From assembly GCF_001687305.1 (NCBI RefSeq), contig NZ_LZRK01000003.1, forward strand, positions 124,001 through 188,000: DNA of 64,000 nucleotides, written 5' to 3'. Within the stretch, counting starts at the first letter, position 1. Every line of letters starts with the position of its first letter. Positions 8,865-18,209 of the stretch are shown here, in pieces. The position numbers and the translations under genes were made by a program. The DNA comes from Actinomyces vulturis. GTDB lineage: Bacteria; Actinomycetota; Actinomycetes; Actinomycetales; Actinomycetaceae. Under the pieces are notes generated by a model. It saw only the letters and a program-made list of their open reading frames with translations, did no database searches and had not been told where the DNA came from.

Positions 8865-10568
8865 ATGACGCAAGCACCCGAGCTCAGCTCAACCCCCACC
8901 CTTCACGGAATCGGCGTAAGCCCGGGCCTTGTGGCCGGCCCGATTGCGCGGATGGCCCCTGGAATCAGTGAACCTGCCGTGAAGACGCTCTCAGAATCAC
9001 GTGATGTGGACAAGGAATGCGAGCGCATTGCTCTAGCTGCACAGACTGTGAAGAAAAATCTTGAACTCAGTGCTGCACAGGCTCATGGTGAGGGTCGCAC
9101 TCTTTTGGAAACCACCGCTCAAATGGCCGCTGACCCCACCCTCACCTCCTCTGCTCAGGCAATGGTACGCGAGCGCAACCTCGTTCCTGAGCGTGCTGTG
9201 TGGGAAGCCGCTGATTCCCTGGCTCAAATGCTTGAAAGCCTTGGCGGTTACATGGCTGAGCGCTCTCGTGACGTTCAGGATGTGCGCGACCGTATCGTTG
9301 CTGTTCTAACAGACTCGCCCATGCCAGGCATTCCTAGCCTGCCTGAGCCCTTCATTCTTGTAGCCGAAGACCTTGCTCCTGCAGATACTGCTCTTCTTGA
9401 CCCTGACAAGGTTGTGGCTTTCGTGACCAGTGAAGGTGGCCCCACCTCGCACACGGCCATTCTTGCTCGCGCCCTGGGTATTCCTGCCGTGGTGGGTGCT
9501 GGTGAAGCAGTCACTGAGCAGATGCGCGATGGCGATATTGCCCTCATTGACGGCACTAAGGGTGTCATTACCCTCGACCCGTCTGAAGATCAGCTCCGCA
9601 AGGCTCGAGAATTGGCTTCTCGCGTTCGCGAATTCCACGGCGACGGCGCCACTAAGGATGGCCACGAAGTGCAGTTACTCGCCAACGTAGGTGACGCCGC
9701 GAGTGCGCGAAGCGCGGCAGAAGCAGGCGCTATGGGTGTAGGTCTGTTCCGCACAGAATTCTGCTTCCTTGATCAGCCCACTGAACCCTCCATCGAGGAT
9801 CAGGTAACCGCTTACATCGGTGTTCTTGAAGCGTTCCCCGGTAAGAAGGTTGTTGTTCGTACCCTCGATGCTGGCGCTGACAAGCCCCTGCCCTTCCTGA
9901 CTGATTCCACCGAGATCAACCCTGCCCTGGGTGTTCGTGCTTACCGCACTACCCGCCGCGATCCTGAGGTTCTAGCTCACCAGCTCGAAGCACTGGCGAA
10001 GGCTGAGGCTGCCACTGAAGCACACGTGTGGGTCATGGCTCCCATGATCTCCACCGTTGAAGAGGCTCAGGCATTTACCGATCTTGCTCGCTCCTACGGT
10101 CTGAAGACTTGCGGCATGATGATTGAGGTTCCCTCTGCTGCTCTCATGGCTGATCGCATGTTCGAACATGCTGATTTTGCTTCCGTGGGCACCAATGACC
10201 TCACTCAGTACGTCATGGCCGCTGACCGCCTTCTCGGCCCCCTCGCTGATCTGAACTCCCCCTGGCAGCCTGCAGTGCTCCGCTTGATCAAGACCGCTTG
10301 TGATGGCGCTGCTCCCAAGTCACGTCCTGTAGGCGTGTGTGGTGAAGCTGCTGCTGATCCTGCACTTGCCGTGGTGTTGGTGGGTCTCGGCGTAGCCAGC
10401 CTATCCATGACTGCTCGCGCACTTCCTGATGTGGATGCCGTGCTTAAGTCCGTGACGATGGATGAGTGCAAGCGTCTTGCTGACCTTGCCCTTGATTGTG
10501 CTTACGCTGAACAGGCGCGTGCTGCTGTTCGTGCTGAATTACCCATCCTGGAAGAACTGGGCCTGTGA
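8865..10568 (+). CDS. ptsI: PTS Enzyme I (phosphoenolpyruvate-protein phosphotransferase)
   Basis: Starts the PTS cascade by moving phosphate from PEP to HPr. 567 residues from ATG 8865, chosen because AGGAG lies six nucleotides upstream and the length is normal; the open frame extends to 8694 without family similarity. The phosphorylated histidine is His196 in GGPTSHTAILARALGIPA. The C-terminal PEP-binding barrel has TLDAGADKPLPF and the active-site VCGEAAADP cysteine. HPr is not encoded in this window. The stop overlaps the tesB start by 4 nt (GTGA), so the two are co-transcribed. Confidence 0.96.
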   Translation: MTQAPELSSTPTLHGIGVSPGLVAGPIARMAPGISEPAVKTLSESRDVDKECERIALAAQTVKKNLELSAAQAHGEGRTLLETTAQMAADPTLTSSAQAMVRERNLVPERAVWEAADSLAQMLESLGGYMAERSRDVQDVRDRIVAVLTDSPMPGIPSLPEPFILVAEDLAPADTALLDPDKVVAFVTSEGGPTSHTAILARALGIPAVVGAGEAVTEQMRDGDIALIDGTKGVITLDPSEDQLRKARELASRVREFHGDGATKDGHEVQLLANVGDAASARSAAEAGAMGVGLFRTEFCFLDQPTEPSIEDQVTAYIGVLEAFPGKKVVVRTLDAGADKPLPFLTDSTEINPALGVRAYRTTRRDPEVLAHQLEALAKAEAATEAHVWVMAPMISTVEEAQAFTDLARSYGLKTCGMMIEVPSAALMADRMFEHADFASVGTNDLTQYVMAADRLLGPLADLNSPWQPAVLRLIKTACDGAAPKSRPVGVCGEAAADPALAVVLVGLGVASLSMTARALPDVDAVLKSVTMDECKRLADLALDCAYAEQARAAVRAELPILEELGL

Positions 10569-11569
10569 CACACCCCTACCCTGTTCCGGTGGCTCATGAA
10601 GAGCCCCTGGCCGGTGTCACGCGTGTTCTTGCACTTAAGGAAGCTGACGGCGCGGATCGTTTTCGTGCCGGCAGCCTGCCTCAGATGGCTGGTCGAGTCT
10701 ACGGTGGTCAGGTGCTGGCTCAGGGAATGCTTGCTGCCGCAGCAACAGTTCCCGGTTGCCTTCCTCCGGTAAGTCCTCATGAGAGTGGGGCCTCAGACGA
10801 GTTAATGCTTCCCCATTCCGTGCACGGTTCCTTCCTTCGCGGAGGTAATCCCGATCAGGACATCGCTTTTGAGGTAGACCGCCTTCACGATGGTCGTTCC
10901 TTTGTTCAGCGTCGCACCACTGCGACACAGGCCAATCACACCCTGCTCTCGATGATCACCTCTTTCCAGCGCCCGGAAGAGGGACCACAGGATGCTGATC
11001 CTGCTCCTCGCGTTCCTCGCCCTGAGGAATTGACCAGCGCTTTGGAGATTTTCCGTAGCATTGATCATCCGGTGGCGAAGTTCCTAGGTCGTACCGCTGC
11101 CTTTGATGTACGTCATGTGGAGGGAAACCTCTATTTGCGCTCAAGTAAACAGCGCGCGAGCCGCCAGCATGTGTGGATGCGCGCTCGCGGCGCTATGCCT
11201 GAATCTGCTTCTCAGGTGGTTCACCGCGCCTTATTGACCTACGTGGTGGATCAGATCATGCTGGAGCCAGCACTGCGCCGTCAGAGTCTGAGTTGGCGAA
11301 CTCCTGGAATGAGCCTGGCTACTCTGGACCATGCACAGTGGTTCCATCACGATGTGAACGTTAATGAATGGTTGCTCTTCGTCCAGGACTGCCCCACATT
11401 CCAGTCAGGGCGTGCCATGGTACGTGCGGACGTGTACTCACGCGATGGCCGACTCATTTCGACAGTCGCTCAGGAGGGCATGATCCGTGTGCCTGAGAGT
11501 GATACACCTCGTGGACACTGGCAGATTCGCTTAGGTGACAATGACTCCGGCGGCGAAATTCCCGCCTGA
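10565..11569 (+). CDS. tesB: Acyl-CoA thioesterase II
   Basis: Hydrolyses acyl-CoA to free fatty acid and CoA in the cytoplasm. 334 residues from a GTG start overlapping the ptsI stop. It has two hotdog domains: N-terminal with VYGGQVLAQGMLAA, C-terminal with TLDHAQWFHHD and the conserved Gln of VAQEGMIR. It is longer than the usual 285-300 residues owing to a loop around residues 60-80 and an N-terminal extension. The translational coupling to ptsI does not imply a shared pathway. Confidence 0.88.
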   Translation: MTHPYPVPVAHEEPLAGVTRVLALKEADGADRFRAGSLPQMAGRVYGGQVLAQGMLAAAATVPGCLPPVSPHESGASDELMLPHSVHGSFLRGGNPDQDIAFEVDRLHDGRSFVQRRTTATQANHTLLSMITSFQRPEEGPQDADPAPRVPRPEELTSALEIFRSIDHPVAKFLGRTAAFDVRHVEGNLYLRSSKQRASRQHVWMRARGAMPESASQVVHRALLTYVVDQIMLEPALRRQSLSWRTPGMSLATLDHAQWFHHDVNVNEWLLFVQDCPTFQSGRAMVRADVYSRDGRLISTVAQEGMIRVPESDTPRGHWQIRLGDNDSGGEIPA

Positions 11570-11617
11570 CGACTCCTTATGCCATTGATGTGATGGCATT
11601 AGACATTGGTGACATAC

Positions 11618-11658
11618 ACGGAGGGGGCCTCCACCATGATGGTGGAGGCCCCCTCCGT
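11618..11658. terminator. Bidirectional hairpin between tesB and ettA
   Basis: A perfect 18-bp inverted repeat (11618-11635 and 11641-11658) with a 5-nt loop sits between the converging tesB and ettA genes. It is very GC-rich and has no long T run. Confidence 0.8.
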
Positions 11659-11671
11659 TGCGTTCCTTAAA

Positions 11672-13357
11672 TCAGGAGTCGCGAGTGAGTTTACGATAGG
11701 TCACGCGGTGAGGACGTGCTGCCTCAGCCCCAAGACGCTTCACCTTGTTTTCCTCGTAAGAGGCGAAGTTTCCTTCGAACCAGTACCAGTTAGCAGGGTT
11801 CTCATCGGTGCCTTCCCAAGCAAGGATGTGGGTGGCCACGCGGTCAAGGAACCAGCGATCGTGGGTGATGACCACGGCACAACCCGGGAAGTCCAGGAGG
11901 GCCTTTTCAAGACTACCAAGGGTTTCCACGTCGAGGTCGTTGGTGGGCTCGTCCAGGAGCAGGAGGTTGCCACCCTGTTTCAAGGTAAGAGCAAGGTTCA
12001 GGCGGTTACGCTCACCACCGGAGAGCACGCCAGCAGGCTTCTGCTGATCCGGGCCCTTGAAGCCGAAAGCGGAGACGTAGGCGCGTGAGGGCATCTCAAC
12101 GTTGCCGACCTGGATGTAATCCAGTCCGTCAGAGACAACTTCCCACAGCGTCTTGTTGGGGTCAATGCCTGCACGGTTCTGGTCAACGTAGGAGAGCTTG
12201 ACGGTCTGACCGATTTTTAGATCGCCGCTGTCGAGAGGCTCAAGTCCCACAATGGTCTTAAACAGGGTAGTTTTACCCACGCCGTTAGGACCGACGATAC
12301 CCACGATGCCGTTACGGGGTAGGGAGAAACTGAGGTTGTCGATAAGGGTACGTCCGTCAAAGCCCTTAGAGATGTTGTTGGCTTCGAGGACCACATTACC
12401 CAGGCGAGGACCCGGGGGAATCTGAATTTCTTCGAAGTCGAGCTTGCGGGTGCGCTCTGCTTCGGCTGCCATTTCCTCGTAGCGGGCCAGACGGGCCTTG
12501 CTCTTGGCCTGACGCCCCTTAGCCGAGGAGCGAACCCATTCGAGTTCTTCCTTCAGACGCTTGGCGAGTTTGGCGTCCTTCTTACCCTGAACTTCGAGAC
12601 GCTTTTCCTTGGTCTCAAGATACGTGGAATAGTTGCCTTCGTAGGGGTAAAGGTGACCGCGGTCGACTTCTGCAATCCATTCGGCAACATGATCGAGGAA
12701 ATAACGATCGTGGGTTACGGCAATGACGGCACCCTTATAGTTCGCCAGGTGCTGCTCAAGCCAAAGCACGCTCTCGGCGTCGAGGTGGTTAGTAGGCTCA
12801 TCAAGGAGGAGCAAGTCGGGGGCCTCAAGGAGGAGTTTGCACAAGGCCACACGGCGACGCTCACCACCGGAGAGAACCTTCACGTCAGCATCCGGCGGCG
12901 GGCAGCGCAGGGCGTCCATAGCCTGCTCGAGCTGGTTGTCCAGGTCCCAGGCATTGGCTGCGTCAAGTTCGTCCTGGAGGGTGCCCATCTCAGCGAGGAG
13001 TGAGTCGAAGTCAGCGTCAGGTTCTGCCATGAGGGCGCTGATTTCGTTGAAGCGATCGAGCTTGCCTTTGATTTCGGCGACGCCTTCTTCGACGTTACCA
13101 AGAACGGTCTTTTCCTCGTTGAGCGGAGGCTCCTGCATGAGGATGCCTACGGTGTAGCCAGGGGTCAGGCGAGCTTCACCGTTGGATGGCTGGTCAATGC
13201 CGGCCATGATTTTGAGGATGGAGGACTTACCAGCACCGTTGGGGCCCACCATGCCGATCTTTGCACCAGGCAGGAATGCCATGGTGACGTCATCAAGGAT
13301 GACTTTGTCTCCGTGGGCCTTGCGGGCCTTAATCATTGAGTAGATGTATTCAGCCAC
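11672..13357 (-). CDS. ettA: Energy-dependent translational throttle protein EttA (ABC-F)
   Basis: Soluble ABC-F ATPase that binds the ribosomal E site and adjusts entry into elongation according to ATP/ADP in E. coli. 561 residues, two ABC cassettes: Walker A motifs GPNGAGKS (about residue 38) and GPNGVGKT, two signature LSGGE motifs and two Walker B motifs LLLLDEPTNHLD and LLLLDEPTNDLD. No membrane domain. Length and the arm-type insertion fit EttA rather than antibiotic-resistance ABC-F proteins. The start is GTG at 13357, with AAGGA about eleven nucleotides upstream. Confidence 0.95.
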   Translation of the reverse strand: MAEYIYSMIKARKAHGDKVILDDVTMAFLPGAKIGMVGPNGAGKSSILKIMAGIDQPSNGEARLTPGYTVGILMQEPPLNEEKTVLGNVEEGVAEIKGKLDRFNEISALMAEPDADFDSLLAEMGTLQDELDAANAWDLDNQLEQAMDALRCPPPDADVKVLSGGERRRVALCKLLLEAPDLLLLDEPTNHLDAESVLWLEQHLANYKGAVIAVTHDRYFLDHVAEWIAEVDRGHLYPYEGNYSTYLETKEKRLEVQGKKDAKLAKRLKEELEWVRSSAKGRQAKSKARLARYEEMAAEAERTRKLDFEEIQIPPGPRLGNVVLEANNISKGFDGRTLIDNLSFSLPRNGIVGIVGPNGVGKTTLFKTIVGLEPLDSGDLKIGQTVKLSYVDQNRAGIDPNKTLWEVVSDGLDYIQVGNVEMPSRAYVSAFGFKGPDQQKPAGVLSGGERNRLNLALTLKQGGNLLLLDEPTNDLDVETLGSLEKALLDFPGCAVVITHDRWFLDRVATHILAWEGTDENPANWYWFEGNFASYEENKVKRLGAEAARPHRVTYRKLTRDS

Positions 13358-13462
13358 AGTGGTAAGAATCCTTCGGGTTGTGTGGTGAGAGTGTCGTATG
13401 CGGCGAACAATCAGGGCTATTGGTCATTGGCGCGCCCTAGTGGTCACCGTGAAGTCATAGAT

Positions 13463-14578
13463 TTATTCGTCGTTATTCTGCATACGCCAGCGAATACCGG
13501 CGTCAATAAAGCCGTCAATATCCCCATCAAAAACGCTGTCAGGGTTGCCTACTTCGTAGTTAGTACGCAAATCCTTGACCATCTGGTAAGGATTGAGGAC
13601 GTAAGAACGCATCTGGTCACCCCACGATGCCTTCACATCCCCAGCCAATTCCTTCTTCTTTGCGTCTTCTTCCTGCTGTTTAAGAACCAGAAGGCGCGAC
13701 TGAAGCACACGCATAGCAGCGGCGCGGTTCTGAATCTGACTCTTTTCATCCTGCATGGAGACCACCAGCCCCGTGGGAAGGTGAGTGATACGAACAGCAG
13801 AGTCTGTAGTGTTCACACTCTGACCACCGGGGCCTGAGGAGCGGAACACATCCACGCGGATGTCGGTTTCAGGAATATCAATGTGATCCGTGGACTCGAT
13901 TAACGGGATCACTTCCACGGCAGCAAAGGACGTCTGGCGACGGCCCTGGTTATCAAAGGGGCTGATGCGCACCAAACGGTGAGTGCCACCTTCGACGGAC
14001 AGGGTGCCGTAAGCGTACGGAGCGTGAACTTCGAAGGTTACAGACTTCAAGCCTGCTTCTTCCGCATAAGAGGTATTGAGGACCTTCACAGGATAGTCAT
14101 GGCGTTCGGCCCAACGGGTGTACATACGCAAAAGCATTTGAGCGAAGTCCGCAGCATCCACGCCACCGGCACCGGAGCGGATAGTCACCACGGCGTCACG
14201 AATATCGTATTCGCCAGAAAGAAGGGTACGGATTTCAAGTTCAGCGAGGTCATCGCTGATCTTCTTCAAGTCTGCTTCTGCCTCTGCTTCGATGTCAGCA
14301 GCTTCTTGTCCTTCTTCTTCACCAGCAATTTCCAGCATAGTTTCGAGATCTTCGATGCGCTGGCCAAGTTGTTCTACGCGCTTGAGGTCACTCTGAGCGT
14401 GTGAAAGAGCGCTGGTGACGACCTGTGCAGCATCGGGATCGTCCCATAAATCGGGGGCGCTAGCTTTTTCGCTGAGATCAGCAATACGGGCACGCAAAGC
14501 CTCCGGGTCTGTCACCGCGGAGATAGATTCATAGGTATTTTTTAAACGGTCGATTTCTGCAGAAAAGTCAATGGCCAC
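13463..14578 (-). CDS. prfB: Peptide chain release factor 2
   Basis: Recognises UGA and UAA stop codons and triggers peptide release. 371 residues. The codon-recognition tripeptide SPF is in [15 protein letters not shown], and the catalytic GGQ is in [15 protein letters not shown]. The gene reads as one frame from GTG at 14578, with no sign of the programmed frameshift found in E. coli prfB. It lies upstream of ettA on the same strand with a 105-nt gap. Confidence 0.96.
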   Translation of the reverse strand: MAIDFSAEIDRLKNTYESISAVTDPEALRARIADLSEKASAPDLWDDPDAAQVVTSALSHAQSDLKRVEQLGQRIEDLETMLEIAGEEEGQEAADIEAEAEADLKKISDDLAELEIRTLLSGEYDIRDAVVTIRSGAGGVDAADFAQMLLRMYTRWAERHDYPVKVLNTSYAEEAGLKSVTFEVHAPYAYGTLSVEGGTHRLVRISPFDNQGRRQTSFAAVEVIPLIESTDHIDIPETDIRVDVFRSSGPGGQSVNTTDSAVRITHLPTGLVVSMQDEKSQIQNRAAAMRVLQSRLLVLKQQEEDAKKKELAGDVKASWGDQMRSYVLNPYQMVKDLRTNYEVGNPDSVFDGDIDGFIDAGIRWRMQNNDE

Positions 14579-14627
14579 GCTCGTAGTCTACCTTGAGTGA
14601 GCAAGGAGAGAAGAATGAGACTGCTCG

Positions 14628-15131
14628 CTAAAACTGTGCGAATCCTCGCGTACTGCTTGCCACCTCAAGAGGAATTCCTTCAGCCGGAATAATGCCCCAT
14701 GGAAGGAATGGAGGCTGGGAGTGGGCGCGAACTCGAACAGTAATGACTCGCCCATCATGATGAATATCTGCTACCGCAATATCGCTGAACCCGCCCAACG
14801 ATGATATTGATGATTCAGCAGTAAGACGACGGACAAATTCATCTTCGACGCACCCTGGATCAAGTAATGGCCGTGATTCATCGTCAAGTGATTCGCGATC
14901 TCGGATACGGCATACCGTTCCCGTAGCATCCCATAGTGCTTGATCTGTTAATGCAGTCAAACGCTTGGCATCAAGATAGACAGCACTAACACTGCTCGCC
15001 ATCAAAACAAGCGCCAGGATAAAAGTCGACACCCCAATTCCTAACACAAGCATGTTGCCGTGCTCTCGACGATTTGCTTCATTCACGCCTTGCCATAGAC
15101 ACATGATGTTTCGTCGATGATCGACCCTCAT
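14628..15131 (-). CDS. TadG-like secretory pilus-assembly protein
   Basis: Last gene of the Tad/Flp cluster. 167 residues; after a short cytoplasmic N-terminus with RREHGN, one hydrophobic segment (about residues 27-50) is followed by an extracytoplasmic domain. The start of that domain (LDAKRLTALTDQALWDATGT) resembles the mature part of TadE/TadG-like pseudopilins, where helicase-secretion fusions in other actinobacteria are also found. Two Cys residues (about 74 and 94) could form a disulfide. It overlaps the previous gene by 4 nt. Exact role unknown. Confidence 0.65.
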   Translation of the reverse strand: MRVDHRRNIMCLWQGVNEANRREHGNMLVLGIGVSTFILALVLMASSVSAVYLDAKRLTALTDQALWDATGTVCRIRDRESLDDESRPLLDPGCVEDEFVRRLTAESSISSLGGFSDIAVADIHHDGRVITVRVRAHSQPPFLPWGIIPAEGIPLEVASSTRGFAQF

Positions 15132-15616
15132 CGTCGCCCCTCCTGTCCTGAGCGAATCACATCACGATGAGCATCAACCGCGACGAAAGGTAAATCAATC
15201 ACGCCATGGGTGAAAGGTAACGCCACAGGAATATGAATATCGACGCCATAGCGTGAACAGCCAGCATCAACACACCCTATATTTATTCCCCTATCGATGA
15301 GATCCTCAGAAATGTGCTGATCACGCAAGTTCACCTGAGCTGCCTGGGCAGCGTGCTGGGGTGACTGATGACTTGAGTCAACACTGAGAACTCGCGCCGC
15401 GGCGGCGGCAGCGGATTGAACACCAAAGGCAGTAGCTTGTACAGACGCAATAGTGAAAATGAAGTAAAGAAGCGGTAATCCGAGCCCGATAAACCAACCA
15501 AGAAACTCCACTTGTGCATTGCCATAATCATCATTTCCTACCCGGCCCATGGCAGACACACACCGTTCTCGAGCCGCATACAAGACATCGCGAAGATGGA
15601 TGAAGATACGCATCAC
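15128..15616 (-). CDS. TadE family pilus-assembly protein
   Basis: Probable minor pseudopilin of the Tad machinery. 162 residues; the TadE signature GNAQVEFLGW lies about residues 32-41, followed by the hydrophobic segment LPLLYFIFTIASVQATAFGV. The C-terminal half is exported and has three Cys (about residues 116, 121 and nearby). It overlaps both neighbours by 4 nt, so it is translated as part of one operon with them. Confidence 0.75.
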   Translation of the reverse strand: MMRIFIHLRDVLYAARERCVSAMGRVGNDDYGNAQVEFLGWFIGLGLPLLYFIFTIASVQATAFGVQSAAAAAARVLSVDSSHQSPQHAAQAAQVNLRDQHISEDLIDRGINIGCVDAGCSRYGVDIHIPVALPFTHGVIDLPFVAVDAHRDVIRSGQEGRR

Positions 15617-16059
15617 GGAATGCCTCTGTGAGAATCAGTCAACGTTCGTTCGTCAACCGCATGACCATGGACGTGCAAAGTTCCCTCGGGACCAAAGAAG
15701 CCGATAAGTGGGAACGGCGCCACAACCTCCACGTCCACAAGGGTCAGTCCATCGACTTCAACGCGTCGAACATTCACGATGTCCACGTAATCGTCTCGTA
15801 AGGCGAGGTTTGACAGTGTCCGAACTCGTTGTTCAGCTTCCTCAACAGTTCCACCGACGAGCGCTGCACGACGAGCACCTTCTCCAGCGGCATCAATTAG
15901 CACTGTCCTGACGTGGAGGCCAAGAGCTATCTGCATCAAAGCCAAGGCCACCGCAATGACGAGAGTGGACACCAAGACAAAATCCACCACTGCACTACCT
16001 CGTTCAGCGTTATCTAAACGAAAAACACCGCTTCCAACGGTCTGAGAACGATTCACCAC
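15613..16059 (-). CDS. TadE family pilus-assembly protein
   Basis: Second TadE-like protein, with the signature ERGSAVVDFVLVSTLVIAVA and one membrane segment, then a soluble domain of about 100 residues. The frame is open to a TTG at 16089 that would overlap the pilin gene by 26 nt and has no ribosome binding site. GTG at 16059 is preferred because GGAG at the end of the pilin gene lies about twelve nucleotides upstream; both are possible. It overlaps the next gene by 4 nt. Confidence 0.72.
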   Translation of the reverse strand: MVNRSQTVGSGVFRLDNAERGSAVVDFVLVSTLVIAVALALMQIALGLHVRTVLIDAAGEGARRAALVGGTVEEAEQRVRTLSNLALRDDYVDIVNVRRVEVDGLTLVDVEVVAPFPLIGFFGPEGTLHVHGHAVDERTLTDSHRGIP

Positions 16060-16063
16060 AGTC

Positions 16064-16303
16064 TCAAATCGCTCCGGTGACCTTAGCAATAGCGTCAGTG
16101 AAGACTTGAGTAAGAGCTGGCCCCGCCACAGCCCACAGTGCCACGACGAGTCCTGCGGTCATCAAGGTGACAAGCACCCATCCGGGTACGTCTCCACGTT
16201 CTTCATCGCTAATTCGCCGGCTCATTTTGTCCGACAGTTCCGCAACCTGAACCTGTAAGGAGGCAAAGGCAGATCGGTTGATAGTGGGCAATGAATTCTT
16301 CAT
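16064..16303 (-). CDS. Flp/Tad-type small pilin-like protein
   Basis: 79 residues. A charged N-terminus ending in SDEERGD is followed by one hydrophobic segment (VPGWVLVTLMTAGLVVALWA) and a short C-terminal part, the architecture of small type IVb pilins in actinobacterial Tad clusters. The classical prepilin cleavage motif G-xxxx-EY is not present, so processing is uncertain. It lies between tadC and the TadE-like genes, where the major pilin is expected. Confidence 0.72.
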   Translation of the reverse strand: MKNSLPTINRSAFASLQVQVAELSDKMSRRISDEERGDVPGWVLVTLMTAGLVVALWAVAGPALTQVFTDAIAKVTGAI

Positions 16304-16440
16304 GAGCGTTCCTAATCTGGGTGCGGGTAAAAGGGAAAAAGGTAAATCAATAAGTGGCTAAGAGGAGGACAGAGATGAAGCACAAGGATGAGACGGCAGC
16401 GGCGTCAATGGACATGAACGAGGCAGCTTGAGTCAAGAAA

Positions 16441-17358
16441 CTACAAACCGATACGTAGAACCATGAGGCCCGGGAACAAAGCGAAGATGACCGTAACCGG
16501 GAGAACAAGGAAAACGACAGGAATCATTTGTGCAATCTCTTTCTTGCCGCCTTCTTCCATCAATTCGCGCCGTGCAGCTTCTCGAGCATCAATAGCCTGA
16601 GCCCGTAAGACATCAGCCAATGGAGTGCCTCGCTCGAGAGCGATCACCATAGCTTCACAAAATCTTCCAACTGCGGCTGATTCGCTTCGACTCGCCATTC
16701 GCTCCATAGCTTGAGTAAGTATGGTCCCACTTCGTGTATCAACGACGACGCTTCGCAAGTCATCAATGAATGCTCCTTGCCCAATAGTCGCCACACGTTC
16801 AATAGCGCTAAGTGGAGATTGACCCGCACCAACGGCCAAAGCCAGGAGTTCCACAACGTCAGGAAGCTCATGGTCCAACTGAGCAGTACGTTGACGCACC
16901 CGACGCGACAGCCACCAATCACTAGCAGCAATAGCCCCAATACTGCTCATCAGAGCCAGTACAACAAGTGCCACCACATTGACGGGGCGAATCCAAGCAA
17001 GGAACAGTCCCATTCCAAGTGTGCTCACCAGGGCACCAAGGGCCCAGAGAAGTTGGTGGATACGGAACTCGTCAACACTCATTCGTGTGTGGAGAAGAGC
17101 AAGCCTTCTGGCAACAGCATCGCTAGTTGAGCCCAGTTGGTTCATCGCTCGGGTAGCCCAATGGATGCAGTGAATGAGGGCTCCTGTGACTGTGGTTTGT
17201 TCACGATTACCTTGCAGAAGCCGGCTCGTTGGCGGCCGATGATGAATATAGGGACGAATGCGTGAGTGAAGTGTGGGCTGACGTGAACACCACACATTCC
17301 AGAGCAATACGAGGGACAATCCCATCCCAGCGCCCAGCCAAAGTCCTCCCGATCTCAT
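16441..17358 (-). CDS. tadC: Tad inner-membrane platform protein TadC
   Basis: Type II secretion F-domain protein that with TadB forms the membrane platform on which the ATPase acts. 305 residues from ATG 17358, which overlaps the tadB stop by 4 nt; the open frame continues to 17520 inside tadB and is not used. Hydrophobic segments lie near the N-terminus, in the middle (two, about residues 110-150) and at the C-terminus (IPVVFLVLPVTVIFALFPGL). The F-domain core ELPDVVELLALAVGAGQSP is present. Confidence 0.87.
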   Translation of the reverse strand: MRSGGLWLGAGMGLSLVLLWNVWCSRQPTLHSRIRPYIHHRPPTSRLLQGNREQTTVTGALIHCIHWATRAMNQLGSTSDAVARRLALLHTRMSVDEFRIHQLLWALGALVSTLGMGLFLAWIRPVNVVALVVLALMSSIGAIAASDWWLSRRVRQRTAQLDHELPDVVELLALAVGAGQSPLSAIERVATIGQGAFIDDLRSVVVDTRSGTILTQAMERMASRSESAAVGRFCEAMVIALERGTPLADVLRAQAIDAREAARRELMEEGGKKEIAQMIPVVFLVLPVTVIFALFPGLMVLRIGL

Positions 17359-18209
17359 CGCAGTACCCGTTGTTCTTCTCGAAGGCGGCCAATTCTGATC
17401 ATGAGCCAATACGCCACAGCACAGGCACATGCTCCGCCGAGAAGAACCATGGCTCCCGTTGATGTGGCATACGCGCTGGCTGCTTGTTGGCGCGACGAAA
17501 GCAGAGCGAGGATGATCCACGGTGCGGCAACAGCGACTTTAGCTCCGTTGACGGTCCAGGATTGACGTGCCTCAAGTTCTCCTCGAGTCCGTAGATCCTC
17601 ACGAAGCATGCGTGAAAGATGGGTCAATAACACTCCGACGTCTGTTCCGCCCACGTCATGGGCCAACCGGAGCGCCTCGATAATTCGATCAGCGACCGGA
17701 TCAGCGAAACGCTCTTTGAGGCGGTCAAGACTTTCGCTAAATCGCGCAGTACTTTGGTAATCGCGGGCAAAAGCAGCACATTGGCTTCGGATTTCAACGG
17801 GGCCACGAACGCCAAGGTTCCCCAGAGCCTCAGGCAGACTCATTCCTGCCCTGACCGATGACAGGAGATCGTCAATAGCGTCTGGCCAAGTTTCTCTGAG
17901 GTGAGTACGCCTGCTCCGCGCTCGTTGAGAGACCACCATCCAGGGAACCATGCTCGCAATTGCACCGAAAGCAGCGGCTACGGGCCACGCTTGGGAAATC
18001 CCCAGAAATACAAGTGCTGTAACGATAGCAAGCCCCATACTAAAGACGATGAATGCCAATGGGCTAGTACCTCCAACCCCTGCTTGGATGAGGAGGTCGC
18101 GTAGTTTATCTGTTCGGTGCGATGACCAATGTCGGGGTGGAGTGGTCATGGCAAACAAGAGTAGAACCGCGGCGCTACCCATCAGAGCCCCAAGTACGAC
18201 TCCAATCAT
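17355..18209 (-). CDS. tadB: Tad inner-membrane platform protein TadB
   Basis: Paralogue and partner of TadC. 284 residues: one N-terminal and several further hydrophobic segments, and a type II secretion F domain with WPDAIDDLLSSVRAGMSLPEAL and the paired helices after it. Overlaps tadA by 4 nt and tadC by 4 nt, so tadA-tadB-tadC are translationally coupled. Confidence 0.88.
   Translation of the reverse strand: MIGVVLGALMGSAAVLLLFAMTTPPRHWSSHRTDKLRDLLIQAGVGGTSPLAFIVFSMGLAIVTALVFLGISQAWPVAAAFGAIASMVPWMVVSQRARSRRTHLRETWPDAIDDLLSSVRAGMSLPEALGNLGVRGPVEIRSQCAAFARDYQSTARFSESLDRLKERFADPVADRIIEALRLAHDVGGTDVGVLLTHLSRMLREDLRTRGELEARQSWTVNGAKVAVAAPWIILALLSSRQQAASAYATSTGAMVLLGGACACAVAYWLMIRIGRLREEQRVLR

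Noticed and set aside
13463-14578. Programmed frameshift in prfB
   Set aside because: The gene is one uninterrupted frame from GTG 14578; no internal UGA or slippery site is needed.
16360-16435. Plus-strand 18-codon frame after a strong AGGAGG
   Set aside because: It is antisense within the Tad operon, and the purine run is the complement of a CT-rich stretch; no support beyond the ribosome-binding-like sequence.
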